Made by a program: the position numbers and the translations under genes | Part shown: positions 40,960 through 51,875 of the stretch, one piece after another | How positions within the stretch are numbered: the first letter of the stretch is position 1 | Layout of the letters: each line of letters begins with the position of its first letter | Notes under the pieces: generated by a model | Databases searched by the model: none | Told to the model about the DNA's origin: nothing | What the model saw: the letters and a program-made list of their open reading frames with translations, nothing else | Assembly (NCBI GenBank): GCA_029959085.1 | Contig: JARWIR010000018.1 | Location: 186,001 to 250,000 of the forward strand | Length of the DNA: 64,000 nt | Direction: 5' to 3' | Source of the DNA: Nemophila menziesii | Lineage: Eukaryota; Streptophyta; Magnoliopsida; Boraginales; Hydrophyllaceae

Positions 40960-41395
40960 GATATTGGCTAATTCAAAGCAAGAGATCAATTGAGAAAACC
41001 AAATATGTACGTAGATGACATATACTCCACCATTTGTTTCTTTTCCGGTAAGCTTCTCTTCGTTTGTTTACTGTTACTAGAAAAAAGCAGTAGTTCAACT
41101 CACCTATACCAGTTTGGTTCTTGATAATATGTAGGCTATGTTGAGGTTATTTAATAATGATCAACATCAGTCACGAAAGGTAGCTTTTTCTGCAGCAAAT
41201 GGTCTTGATACAGCCCTAAGAAAGAGAAACGAAATCTGATAGTTGTGGGTAACAATGATAAATAGGGGTCGAAAATTACAGAGCTGGAGAAAGAGCACTG
41301 TACTTGGGAGCTGTGTAAGAGGTTAGCACTGGAATCGAGCAAAGATGGGGAGTTGAGACATGCGCCTGCCAGTCTTTCCGTGCACTAGAAGAACC
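40960..41395 (+). pseudogene. Exon-like fragments of an unrecognised gene
   Basis: After 'gtttgcag' a segment reads SKRSIEKTKYVRR and ends near 'ttccg|gtaagc', a donor-like site. After 'tatgtag' a second segment reads HQSRKVAFSAANGLDTALRK, then stops. Further on, another frame reads ELEKEHCTWELCKRLALESS. Splice-like borders and protein-like composition suggest captured exons of one gene. I cannot name it. A minus-strand frame here is a shadow. Confidence 0.4.
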
Positions 41396-42564
41396 TATGT
41401 TTAAAACGGGAGCTGCTGCAAATCACACCAAAAACTATATTTATAATAGGGAGCACATCAGAAGAAAGTAAACAAGGGGTATTACTAATTTGGTGGGGTT
41501 TATGTAATACCCTCAACGTGAAAAATTATGTTTGTTCATTATTATTTTTAGTTTCCATGTAATACAACATGTTTTAGAGTTCGTATGACATGGGTGCGGA
41601 TATATTGGTAATAAATTGAACTTTTTATATTCAAGTTTATATCACCATTTGTATTGTTAAGTGTATTTTGTAATCTAAGTTGGATACGGCTTTGAATCAG
41701 TTGTAATAACAGTACGTTCTTTCACGAGTTTTTCAGCAAAAGTTTAGAGTATATGATCGTATTTGCTAACATCAACAAGATCGTTAACTTTACTAATTCT
41801 CCTTTTATTCTCTTTGTTGATTCTCTCTAAAAATTTCCCACCATTTACCTAATCTTTTAGCAGTTCTTCCAGAGACCACTGCTGCAATTTTTTTCCATTT
41901 GTAGATGTAAGCATCATTATGAATTTGTGTTTAATTAAAGTGAATTATTAGGGAATAATTGGAAAGAGCTTTTAAAATCCAGAAAGGTTTCATTTTTATA
42001 CTTTAATTCAGTCAAGAATAATTCATGAAGAGATTCAAAAGAGTTTTTTCTCATTCTTGAAAAGACAGAATTTATTATTAATTAGACAAACTACAGGGAT
42101 CTTTCAAAAAAATTAATAAAAAAATCCCACTTATACATATAAATACAGGCACTCCACTTAAAAGGGGTGTATTAAATTATGTTTTAGAGATTCTGAGTTT
42201 GTTGCATAAGTAAATAAGAACTAATAAATTTGATGTTTAAGTCATAGTTTTACGAATTATTTGCATGTATCAGCATTTTATTTTGGATGGAGTATGAGCA
42301 TTTATCCATCTAATAAGATAGATCTTAGTAAACCCCTAGAAGGTTTGTTCATCCGATGGCTTATCCTGCAACAATAAATAACAAGTTTATTTTTATAATC
42401 TAGTTTGGCATATGTATCCTCACGCCTCTGACACTTTTGACAATAACATAATTAGCAAAATTTAACCAAATAAATTCAATTATACAATATCAAAAATAAG
42501 GAAATAATAATTCAATTACAAGTGTAAGAAAAAAGTTAAAAGACCCGATTCACAGTTATAGAAG
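41396..42564. other. Interior of the TIR element with no recognisable content
   Basis: AT-rich and stop-rich in all frames. An acceptor-like 'ttgttgcag' on the minus strand near 42366-42380 precedes a short protein-like stretch (DKPSDEQTF), which may be one more captured exon. Otherwise I see nothing. Confidence 0.4.
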
Positions 42565-42830
42565 AACATATCATAATTTTCAAAGGCCTGACCATTCAAC
42601 TGTGTTTGATTAACACTACACATAGCCTCATAACCAACTCTAGTTTCCTTAGTATATTAAACACCTTCATAAGTAGAAGATAGAACACTCTCCTCTTGAA
42701 GTTTGTGTCTTTTAGCTAGACTTAACGACAAGTTATCAGAAGTAAGACACTCAAACGCCTTGCTAACTTTTTTTTATAATTCCTCTTATCTCAGGTGGTT
42801 TATTTTGAGCAGCCGAGTCACCAATTTGCA
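42565..42830 (-). pseudogene. Exon-like fragment of an unrecognised gene
   Basis: The minus strand reads QIGDSAAQNKPPEIRG, then after a frameshift KAFECLTSDNLSLSLAKRHK and LQEESVLSSTYEG, then after a stop GYEAMCSVNQTQLNG. The composition is clearly protein-like and broken by at least one frameshift and one stop. It directly follows the kinesin-like piece on the same strand, but I cannot say whether it belongs to the same gene. Confidence 0.4.
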
Positions 42831-42861
42831 AGAGAGACTTGTAATGATTTTCCGTAAATTA

Positions 42862-42968
42862 TTAACCCGAATATAAATTCTTCTTCAGAAGCTGAGCTGG
42901 CAAATCTTTACCCTGTACAACTCCACACATCTTTCGTAACCACCCTGCCGCTTCCTATCTTCTTAATG
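42862..42968 (-). pseudogene. Probable KIN14-type kinesin fragment (calponin-homology region)
   Basis: The minus strand after an acceptor-like 'ttgcag' reads LRR-stop-EAAGWLRKMCGVVQGKDLPA. A frame change then gives SEEEF.FGL. EAAGWLRKMVGVV..KDLPAEPSEEEFRLGLRSG is the N-terminal calponin-homology region of plant KIN14 kinesins, microtubule motors. The in-frame TAG (for a Tyr) and the frameshift mark it as dead. The identification rests on about 30 residues. Confidence 0.6.
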
Positions 42969-42969
42969 C

Positions 42970-43749
42970 TGCAAATTTAACGCCGGATTATACATTTAAT
43001 CAAGACTATAAATAAAATTTATCCACTACCTTTTTAAATTTAAGTGCAAGATAAAGAAAGGAATCAAAATAACTTAAATGCAAAAAAATGAAGAACAATA
43101 ATGATCATACAAGCTTCTTCAGCCTTTCAACACAACACAGTTATAATGAAGAATAATAGTGATCATACTATTAGGCCATTTTGTAATTCGATAATGCACT
43201 ATAAAACCCCTATAAAATCAGAAATTATACTATTAGTCCCTATATTTATTTATTTATACAGTTAATTGCACTACTAGGTCCCTGTAAAATAACCTGTAAA
43301 AAAATTTCAGGGGTCGTTAATTGCACTATTAATTGTGACCAGGAGCAATTAATTGTGAGCAAGTACTTCAGAAGGTCATGTTACATCATATGCATGCATT
43401 AGCGTATTAATATTAAGATCTTATTATTATTTAAGTCCTTAACCTTGTACAAATGTATAATCAGCTACCTAAAATATACATATCAAATTAAAGAATCAAT
43501 TCATTAATATCAGTTGATAATTAATCAATTAACAGCATATAGTGTAGAAACAGTGTTAAGTTTAAGGACTCAGTTACTAAAACTATTTGCCGAAATCATA
43601 AATATTTTTTTGTAAAAATTTAGCATAAGTGCAAAACCTTATCAAACTATCGGAGAACGGCTGAATTCCGACCAATGTACACCATTGTGCCTCAATCAAC
43701 TCTAGTTTATCTGTTTCTCAATTAATAGAACAAGTTATCAATAGTTAGT
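42970..43749. other. Interior of the TIR element, no gene seen
   Basis: AT-rich sequence with no sustained frame. It includes phrases such as 'ttaattgcactactaggtccctg' in split form near 43263-43285, similar to the 'gggacc' sequences in the element at 60-62 kb. Probably captured intron plus transposon filler. Confidence 0.4.
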
Positions 43750-44174
43750 CAGTCAAAAGTGAAAAACAAACCCGGAACTTTCAAATATGAGACCTCACCA
43801 TTCACCACATTTTTCACCTTTAATCCCCCTAAAGAACCCTTCTCCCCTTCTCCATACGCCTCTTCCACCACAAAATTATAAACAATTTCTATCTTAGGGT
43901 TATTCAATGCCTTACTTTGCATAATTTTTGAGGCACGGCTCATCCTTGCGGTGAATAATGTAGACTATGGAGCCGTATCTAGTTAAGAATTTGCTTCCTC
44001 CATGGCTGAATCGCCACCGCCAATCACGGCCAAGGGTTTGTTCCGGAAAGTTGGGTCAGCACAGTCACTGAAAGCGCAAGCGGAAATACCGCGGTTCCAG
44101 AACTCAATAGAGCCGGGAAAAGCAAGTCCTCTGGCGACGACGCACATGGAGACGATGACAACATCGGAGAGAAC
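43750..44174 (-). pseudogene. NADPH-dependent thioredoxin reductase fragment
   Basis: The minus strand from 44174 reads [117 protein letters not shown]. This is the middle of plant NTR (NTRA/NTRB type): the redox-active site and the NADPH-binding GGGDSAM motif (44001-44021). The active CxxC (CAVC in the family) reads CAFS at 44067-44078, so the second Cys is gone. A one-base loss after EEA and a two-base loss before RASK shift the frame. The FAD-binding N-terminus and the C-terminus are missing. The plus-strand frame at 44002-44223 is its shadow. Confidence 0.9.
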
Positions 44175-44298
44175 TAACTATTCGGCTGCAATTTACTCCC
44201 ACGGAGCATTTTGGTGTATCTGAGAAAGGGAGAATGGTAAGTCGTGAAAGATAAAGAGGGAGTAGTTTTGTTTTAATTTTTGTTTATATATCAATCAA

Positions 44299-44339
44299 TG
44301 CTAGCCTACTTTTTAAAATAAGCTGGCAGCTCTCCTCCC
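44299..44339 (-). repeat. Right terminal inverted repeat, perfect core
   Basis: Exact reverse complement of 40102-40142. The array resumes after a long TA tract that follows it. Confidence 0.93.
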
Positions 44340-44347
44340 GTATCCTC

Positions 44348-44356
<9 letters not shown>

Positions 44357-44433
<77 letters not shown>
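44357..44433. repeat. (TA)n tract at the right edge of the TIR element
   Basis: About 77 bases of TA between the element end and the resumed unit sequence (atatcttttgatattt). The left edge also has a TA tract (about 40041-40089). The uninterrupted unit has only 'aataaatatatc' here, so the tract expanded at or after insertion. Confidence 0.9.
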
Positions 44434-44436
<3 letters not shown>

Positions 44437-46984
44437 TTTGATATTTCATTCATTGATTATATTGAAAAATAAAAACAAAAACTCTTTATTTGTTGAGATA
44501 TCAGTTTTTATGAGAAATAATAAAGTCTTTGGGAAATGTATGACATGTATGCATAGATTCATTGGAAAGAAATATACGAAAAATAAATAAATTTAACTTA
44601 TTTAAAAATATAAAGATGTATATGAAGATAAGGTTATATTGATAGGATGAGAACAAATGGTTATAATGTTGACTCAAACAATGAATTTATTAAGCATGAA
44701 AAGAAAAAAAGAAAATGACACTTTTTCGGTTTATGTTACCCTAGTTTTACATAATGTTAGGGTGATTAAGAATGAATAGAATGAGCGAGAGAAGGTTATT
44801 ATAATGATTTTACCAAAATAAAGATCTCTTAGTTTATTACTGATATGGAGAAATGACCAAACTTTTTAGAATAGTTTCCGAAATTGAAAGAAAATATATC
44901 GTACAAGTATAGAATATATAATAATTTAGATAAAATTTACATCCAAGAATAGCCCCATAACCAATGTTGAAACTAATATCTCTTCTTGGCCATATATTAC
45001 ATTGCACGTAACTAATAGCCAAATATAATTTACATTTGATAACTTTATTAAAATTTATAAAAAGACAACTTGGTTAAATGTTATCTATGTTGGAGAACAA
45101 CAAAGATAGTAAACGTGTATATTTAGGGAAATAACAATAATATATGTGATAAAATAGGTTTCTCAATCTTGGAACTATATAATTCATTTACAACGTACGA
45201 CTAAGAAAAATGGTTTGTTGTTGTGGGTTTATCTTAGTGTTAGTTCATCATAATGTCAAGGAAGTACATCACATATATACATTGGTGTACATGTAAGGAT
45301 TGATTATAGTCACATGGACAAACTATGGTAATCTACCAAAAATTAATTAAGATCTTTCTGTAATAACTAGGAGATAATATAGACGGATAAAAAAATAACC
45401 TTAATATATCTTTTTGTTGAGTTTACTTTTTAAATTGTAACATTAAGATTATAAATACAGTTAATACATTGAAAAGTATATAAAAGGACATTTAAAGGAA
45501 AGATAGACACATATATGTACATACAAAGTTTATTATACAACATTTATTTACTCAAATATTGAAAAATATTTAGTTGATGTGTGGAAAAATATAAAAATGA
45601 CTTCATAACAATAAATTACCCAAATTCGGCAAAACTGGCTAATCACAATAATGTTAAATAAGTGAAATATTGTGCTTGATATATAACCATTGAAAACAAC
45701 TTTAGATTCACATATTGCCTATTTTTAAAACCCATAAATCTTAACCAACAATTCTTTATTAAACCATTAAACCACAAAACCCTATAATATATAACCATTT
45801 AAAACACATTTAGATTCACATATTAACCATTATCGTTTAATATATATAAAAATAACATAAATAATATATAACTACTACTAATTTCTAACATAATCAACCA
45901 TTTAATTCATTTTTTAGGCTAAAAAAGACTAACTCTTGTTAGTGTTAGTATATGTATACTTTTTGTGTTACATAGTTTTTGCATCATTATATTAAATTTA
46001 TCAAGGTATAATTTTAATGTATATCTAGATTTGTATTAATAAATTTAGAAGTAGGAATATTAATTTACAGTTAATTAATATTTATAAATGGACCAAAGGC
46101 CATTACGATTTTACTTCTTGTAGCTTACAAATATTATATATATATACAAGGATGATTTTTTTTAACAACTCATACACATAATATATAATACATACAATAA
46201 AATAACATTTGATACTATATCAAAACCGATCCAACACACTTTTATATATTATTTTTATATAATTTATGTTTTTTAAACGCTAAAAGTTAAAAATAAAAAT
46301 GTTCTCTCTGATTAAGCTCCTCCTACATTTAATATAGTTTTTCTCTCTATTTATTTTCAAAATAAAATCGAATTGTACTAATAGTATATAACTTATAATA
46401 TTTTATGTTATTTTTTCTTCACCCATATTTTGAATAAATAATATTAGTAAGTAATGACTACAAAAGTAGAAAAAAACCCACATCATATACTCCCGTCATA
46501 TCGTTTGGGTCATCAACAAATCATATACTTTAGTATATTCATTTCATAGTTAAGATGGATAATTACTAACACATTAGATGAATTATTTCCAAAAATGTTA
46601 TACCTCCCAAATTCTAAACAATACCAATTGACCTCCCACGTTTAGTATACCCCGTCAGGTAATGAAAATCCAACAATACTACAAGGATCCTACAGTTGTA
46701 CACGCAATACAAATGCACAATAAGCCAAAAAGAAATGGACAAGCACAAAACCACGGTCCATGAAAATAAATACAATATTGGATGCAACAATACATTCAAT
46801 TTGGATCCTCCTTCTTCAATTTCATTTATGTCTGACAACAATAAAAATTGAAACCTAACATAATATATTTAAACATAAGGCTGATTTTGAATTATCTACC
46901 ATTACATTTATGGGGTACATGAAATTGATTGAATGAGTGAGAATTATTGAAAAAGAACAAAAATATTTATTTAGCGTAGTTGTT

Positions 46985-47125
46985 GAAGAACTATTGTATC
47001 TAACCAAAATTAGTAACCTTAACATGTCAGTGTTTATAAACAAGTAAATTTGGAGTCTTGAGGTCTCGATGCACTATAACAGGGTTGCATGTGCGCTAGT
47101 ACTTCATACCCTCTTGCAAATCGAG
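46985..47125 (-). pseudogene. Raf-like kinase exon relic, unit 9 copy a
   Basis: Counterpart of 7390-7520 with the same destroyed DFG region; HRDLK is still readable on the minus strand. Confidence 0.6.
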
Positions 47126-48194
47126 CAAAAATATATCATCAATACTATTTTTTTGTCAAAATATATAATCAATACTATAAAATCAAACAAAACATAGGAA
47201 TAAGTTAAAAAGAAAAGGACCAAAGCATAGTAATTTAAACAGTGTAGGTTTAATTAAGTATCTTCCCACTTTTACAAACTGTATCAATCAAATAAACAAA
47301 AGGTATATTAAAATCTAGATTGGTCAATAATAAAAAAAAATCAAGTAAATAAGTTCAATTACTAGAATAACTAAGAAAGATAAATCATGATAAAATTTTC
47401 TGAATATCATTATCAAACACCATCAAATGGACAGGATCCCGTGAAGGATTGTTTCTTCCTTTTAAACATCTATGGTTGTTAAAATAGTAATCCACTATGC
47501 AACAAATTAAACAAAAATGAAATATTCCATACAATATGTTGTATCAGTGGCTTCTGTAGCAGATTTTTGAGGCATAAGTGATGGCTCATTGTTAGACAAG
47601 TATTTCTAAATGTAATTTAGACCTTTATACATTAAATTCTTATTAGTGACCAACACACTGTTCTGTATAATTTTTATTCTCCTCTTTCTACTACACCAAG
47701 TTGAAAAGACATGGATACATATGTATGTTTTATCATATTTTAAATTAAAAAGTATTCACTTTTACCACTACTCGTACATCTAATTGAGTTGTATTCTCTA
47801 TTTCTTTTCAAAAAAATTAAATTCTACTAATAGTATACATATTACAGTTTTTCTATGTTACTCTTTCTCTGTATGAAAGTTTAGAATAAATAAAATATTA
47901 GATAATGGTTACAAATTTTTAAAATTCATATGATAATCTAAACCTCCTATGGAGTCCGAAATAAATAAATGATATTTTTAACATTATTCTTACATATTTT
48001 AAATTCTAAATATAATTTATATTTATGTCAGATTATAAATTTAATAAATTACTAAAAGTATAAAAATATATTTTTAGTCTAAAACTAACCTTGTAGAAAA
48101 ATGTCATGACCAACGACCCACTTGTAAAATCATATTCCTCTACAAAATACTAATAAATTAAGAGCACAATTTCATCAAAATATTATGTTTTATA

Positions 48195-48305
48195 AATGAG
48201 TAGATTTGAAGTCTTGAGGTCTCGATGCACTATAACAGGGTTTCATGTGTGTAGGTACTTCATACCCTTTGCCGCATCGAGAGCAGTTATTGTTCTTCTT
48301 TTTTA
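48195..48305 (-). pseudogene. Raf-like kinase exon relic, unit 9 copy b
   Basis: Counterpart of 8581-8690, cut off at the same internal-duplication junction; one base differs (gtttcatg for gttgcatg). Confidence 0.62.
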
Positions 48306-48681
48306 TATGGTTATTTTCACCGGGCTTGCACATCGAGCATACGTATATCATCAATACTATTTTTTGTCAAAATATATCATCAATACTATAAAATCAAACA
48401 AAACATAAAACCAAAAAATAGGAATAAGTTAAAAAGAAAAGGATCAAAGCGTAGTAATTTAAGCAGAGTAGGTTTACTTGAGTATCATCCCACTTTTATA
48501 ATTTGTATCAATCAAATAAACAAAAGATATAGTAAAATATAGATTGGTCAATAATAAAAAAAATAATCAAGTAAATAAGTTCAATTACTAGACCATTATA
48601 CATTTAATTCCTATTAGTGACCAACACACTCTTCTGTATAATTTTTATTCTCCTCTTTCTACTACACCAAGTCGAAAAGAC

Positions 48682-49029
48682 ATGGATACATATGTATGTT
48701 TTTGTGAAGCCATAAATAATAAAACAGTAATTACTGAAGGTAAAAATGAAGATAAAGAAAAGAGGTTAATGGATATTTACTCAGGATGTGGAGGTATGAG
48801 TACTGGTCTAGTACTTGGAGCTAACCGTGGTGGAGTTAAATTAATCAGGAAATGGGCTATATATTTAAACCCACCCGCATTCAAGAGTTTGAAACTAAAC
48901 CATCCAGAAACACATGTTAGAAATAAATCAGCTGAAGATTTACTTGCATTACTGAAAGAATTGGAAAAGCTTTCGGAGTTGTTTAATCTAATTAGTGAAA
49001 AGGTGACTGAGGAGGAGGAAGAAAAATAA
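48682..49029 (+). pseudogene. Chromomethylase fragment, second copy: linker plus motif I
   Basis: 115-residue frame with the same amino-acid sequence as the copy at 9068, carrying the same satellite-derived start, the same Tyr in motif II and the same stop. Only a few silent changes are visible (e.g. gcattactg for gcgttactg), so the two C units share a recent origin. Confidence 0.92.
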
Positions 49030-49070
49030 GAGGCAGGAGATAGTGAAGTATTTTTTTTGGGTGTTTTATA

Positions 49071-49568
49071 GATGAAGAAGCTCGAAAGAGATGGCCTCAA
49101 CGGTACGAAAAGAAAAAGGGAAATAGTGACATCATTCAAGCAAAGAAGCACTACTCTCAAGGCTTAGTGGACACAGAGACTTTCAATCTCCATTATAATG
49201 CTTTCGTGAAGGTAGGAAAAGGAAAAGACAAAGATTACTACATTTGTAATGTAGTGGAAATGTTCGAATCAGTAGATGACTATCTTTTCTGCACGGCTCA
49301 GTGGTACTACCGAGCAAAAGATACAGTCATTGATAAATGTGAAAATCACATACATGAGAAATGTGTGTTTCTCTCTGAGGTAAAAGATGACAATCCATTG
49401 GATTGTCTCATCAAGAAGTTAAACATCGTTCATATACCTAATAACGTTGATTTAGAAAAGAAAGCTCAATTAATATCGGAATGTGACTTTTACTATGACA
49501 AGCTTTATTTACTACCGTACATTACATTTATGAATGTTCTACCCAATAACTTATCCGAGAGTAATTAA
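49071..49568 (+). pseudogene. Chromomethylase BAH fragment, second copy
   Basis: Same BAH segment as 9429-9953, ending NNLSESN. Upstream, a run of eight T (seven in the first copy) shifts the leading frame, and the acceptor-like 'cag' is 'tag', so DEEARKRW no longer joins the GTG-initiated frame. BAH itself remains open. The linker continues to about 49610, followed by the loop sequence and a stub of the inverted arm ending near 49659. Confidence 0.9.
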
Positions 49569-49659
49569 ACAAAATCAACTGTTTCATCTGAATGTGAAGC
49601 CATAAATATTAGAACAGAAATTACTCATTTTCACCTTCTGTAATTTCTGTTTTATTATA

Positions 49660-51875
49660 TGAATTCTATCTACTCTAACACTTTCAATCAGAGGTGCGAG
49701 ATATGAATTATTGGTGTAGATTGTTTAATTATGCGATAATTACTGGTTTTGATTAAAGAATATGTAAATTTAAAGACATAATCAGATTCATCGGATGCTA
49801 AAAACGAAGTTATACTGCGGTAAATCAATTTATTTGGCAGATGTGTGAGGCTACAAATCTTGTAGTTATATGTAGTAGTTAATAAAGAGTATAAGTCGAG
49901 GAAACTTTAGGTTTTATTCATTTCTATATTGTGGTAAGATTGTTGGTTATACGCAACACGATAAGCTTTTTCGCCACCAACCAAAGAAATATACATGTAT
50001 ACACCGTTAAATTAATATAAAATTGAGAAGATAAAGTGTTGATCTATACAAATTTGTTATCATCTGAAGCGATTCGGTATATGCAGAGTACAACTTTAAT
50101 AATTTGTTATAGATAAATATGGATTATACAAAAAAGAGAGATGTAAAAAAGGAAAATATAGGATCAAACAAAATCAAAGTACAATACTGAAAGCGAATAA
50201 AGGGTTTCGATCTCCTTTATTAGGGGATACTTAGGTGATAGATCACCAAGGGAAAATCATATTCTTTAACTTCTTGATGAAGGAGAATTTGGGTATAACA
50301 CAGTGATCCAAATATCAACAAACATTATTCAAATGTTTCCAATACGCATAAAATATAATAGTAGACTCTAAATCCTACCAAATGTTATCATACACCTATG
50401 TTTAGTTGGAACAATTGGAGTATCGAGCCTTAGGATAAGCTTAAGCCCATATGGTCATCATTTATGTAGAGGAAAATTATTAACTTAGAACATAAAATAC
50501 ACAAACATTATAATTAATAAATAGTGTGCCGCACATGGGAATAAATAATCAAGTTAAATTATAAATTCACTTAAGCCCTACTAACTCTTTAGCTATGATC
50601 CCCTACGACACTTAGCCATGACATATAGAAACAACATAGAGTGTAAATCCAAACCAGAAAGAACAAAAATACATCAAACTAAACTAAATACTCTAGAAAA
50701 ATGAATAATTTTTTTTATTAATAATAGAAAATTGTTATTTCTTATGAAATGCCAATATCTCCTTTTCTAACATAATGTTGTATTAAGGGCTGGAAACCTA
50801 AATATTACCAATATATCAAGTAATATAAAAAAATAACACGGTAAAAAAAATCAAAAGGGTCACAAAAATTAGTAAGAACACTATATTATTCAGACACATC
50901 AATGTAGGTCAAATTTCATAAATCTTGCTGATAAAATTTTGGATAAGATATAGAAAAGGTTTGTAATAATTTTATGAATTTTTATATTTTATAGGTAAGA
51001 ATACAAGAGAGTTCAAGATTACGTATAAATTCCTCCATATGCGCATCCATATAATATAATTTATCGGGTAATATTTAGTTGGTAATATAGTCGTAGTAGT
51101 GCGAAAAAGCTATAGAAAAGTCACATGTTTAATGTCAATATTCCAAACCTCGGGCAAACAAAATTATCTCAATTATGTTGTTTTTAATGATCATAATTAT
51201 ATCCTTAAACTCGTGCACTCTATTTACAAAACTGTGTAAATTGGAATAACCCACATGATTGAAAGGTAGTCCATCTGTACAATTGCTACAAAATTTAATG
51301 TCTATTGAGATGTTCATGGTATGAGGTGTTTTTCAGTCTATTTGGGGATAATAATCATCTGTTCCTAAGTTTTTATTAAGGAGTGATGCATCTATTTCTT
51401 GCTGCTTTTAAAATGAAAGTGATGAAGTGAGGGACTCTCATTCAGATACAATCAGAGAATGATCAATTGATTTCTGAGGGTGAAGTAGGTTTTGCGAAGA
51501 GGAGCTTGCGTGAGAGGTGGCTAAGAAATGAAATGTTTAGTTAGAAATTTAAATACATAAGATAAGGGTATTTTATGAAAATATTATGTCGAAAACCAGT
51601 ATTATTGCTTGTTATGTGTTCTCGAGGAAGTAATACGAAGAAGTGTGTCAGCAAGCGTTACTGGCCCATGATTGTCAAAAAGAGGGTTGGATATATTTTG
51701 CATATTCTCCAAATGAAAGATTGACATTATTACTTTTTGTCGTAATTAATTTCTGAATTCTTTCGGTTCCCAAGAACAATTATTCTAATAAAGACCACAC
51801 ATTTATGTGATCTACCCGTGTTTATTCAAACTACTAATGATAAATGTCTGTAATACTTCTTTGATATCTTGACTA
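49660..51875. other. Unrelated 2.2-kb segment replacing the inverted CMT arm
   Basis: This sequence has no match elsewhere in the window and no gene I recognise. It starts right after 'taatttctgttttatta', inside the stub of the inverted arm, and ends where unit sequence resumes (aaaagaaaatataaatctag). No terminal inverted repeats, poly(A) or long frames were found; the longest frame, on the minus strand near 51.2 kb, is about 60 codons and featureless. A small repeat 'ctaatgataaa' occurs twice near the right end (51833 and 51873). Confidence 0.6.

Larger units (their letters stand above)
40090..44351. mobile_element. Terminal-inverted-repeat element carrying gene fragments (Pack-MULE-like)
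   Basis: A 4.26-kb insertion bounded by inverted repeats with a perfect 41-base core and imperfect outer ends, lying within a TA tract of the array unit. It has no visible transposase. Inside are a GC-rich leader, exon-like sequence on the plus strand (40.96-41.40 kb), and gene fragments on the minus strand (42.56-44.17 kb). Non-autonomous TIR elements that carry pieces of several genes are the Pack-MULE or Pack-TYPE class. The superfamily is uncertain because target duplications are hidden in TA repeats. Confidence 0.82.
39998..49659. repeat. Macrosatellite unit 9 (type C, chimeric, split by a mobile element)
   Basis: The unit start (39998-40040) is followed by the inserted element, and the unit resumes at 44434 (cttttgatatttcattc). 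From 44434 to about 45222 it matches unit 1; from about 45236 to 49659 it matches unit 2, including the internal duplication and CMT block. At 49659 unit homology stops inside the hairpin loop region. Confidence 0.85.

Noticed and set aside
44002..44223. 73-codon plus-strand frame starting [13 protein letters not shown]
   Set aside because: It lies antisense to the thioredoxin reductase fragment, whose motifs are clear on the minus strand.
48777..49160. 127-codon minus-strand frame
   Set aside because: Antisense shadow of the CMT motif I region.
49660..51875. LTR retrotransposon or solo LTR
   Set aside because: No matching terminal repeats, TG...CA ends or target duplication could be found by eye.
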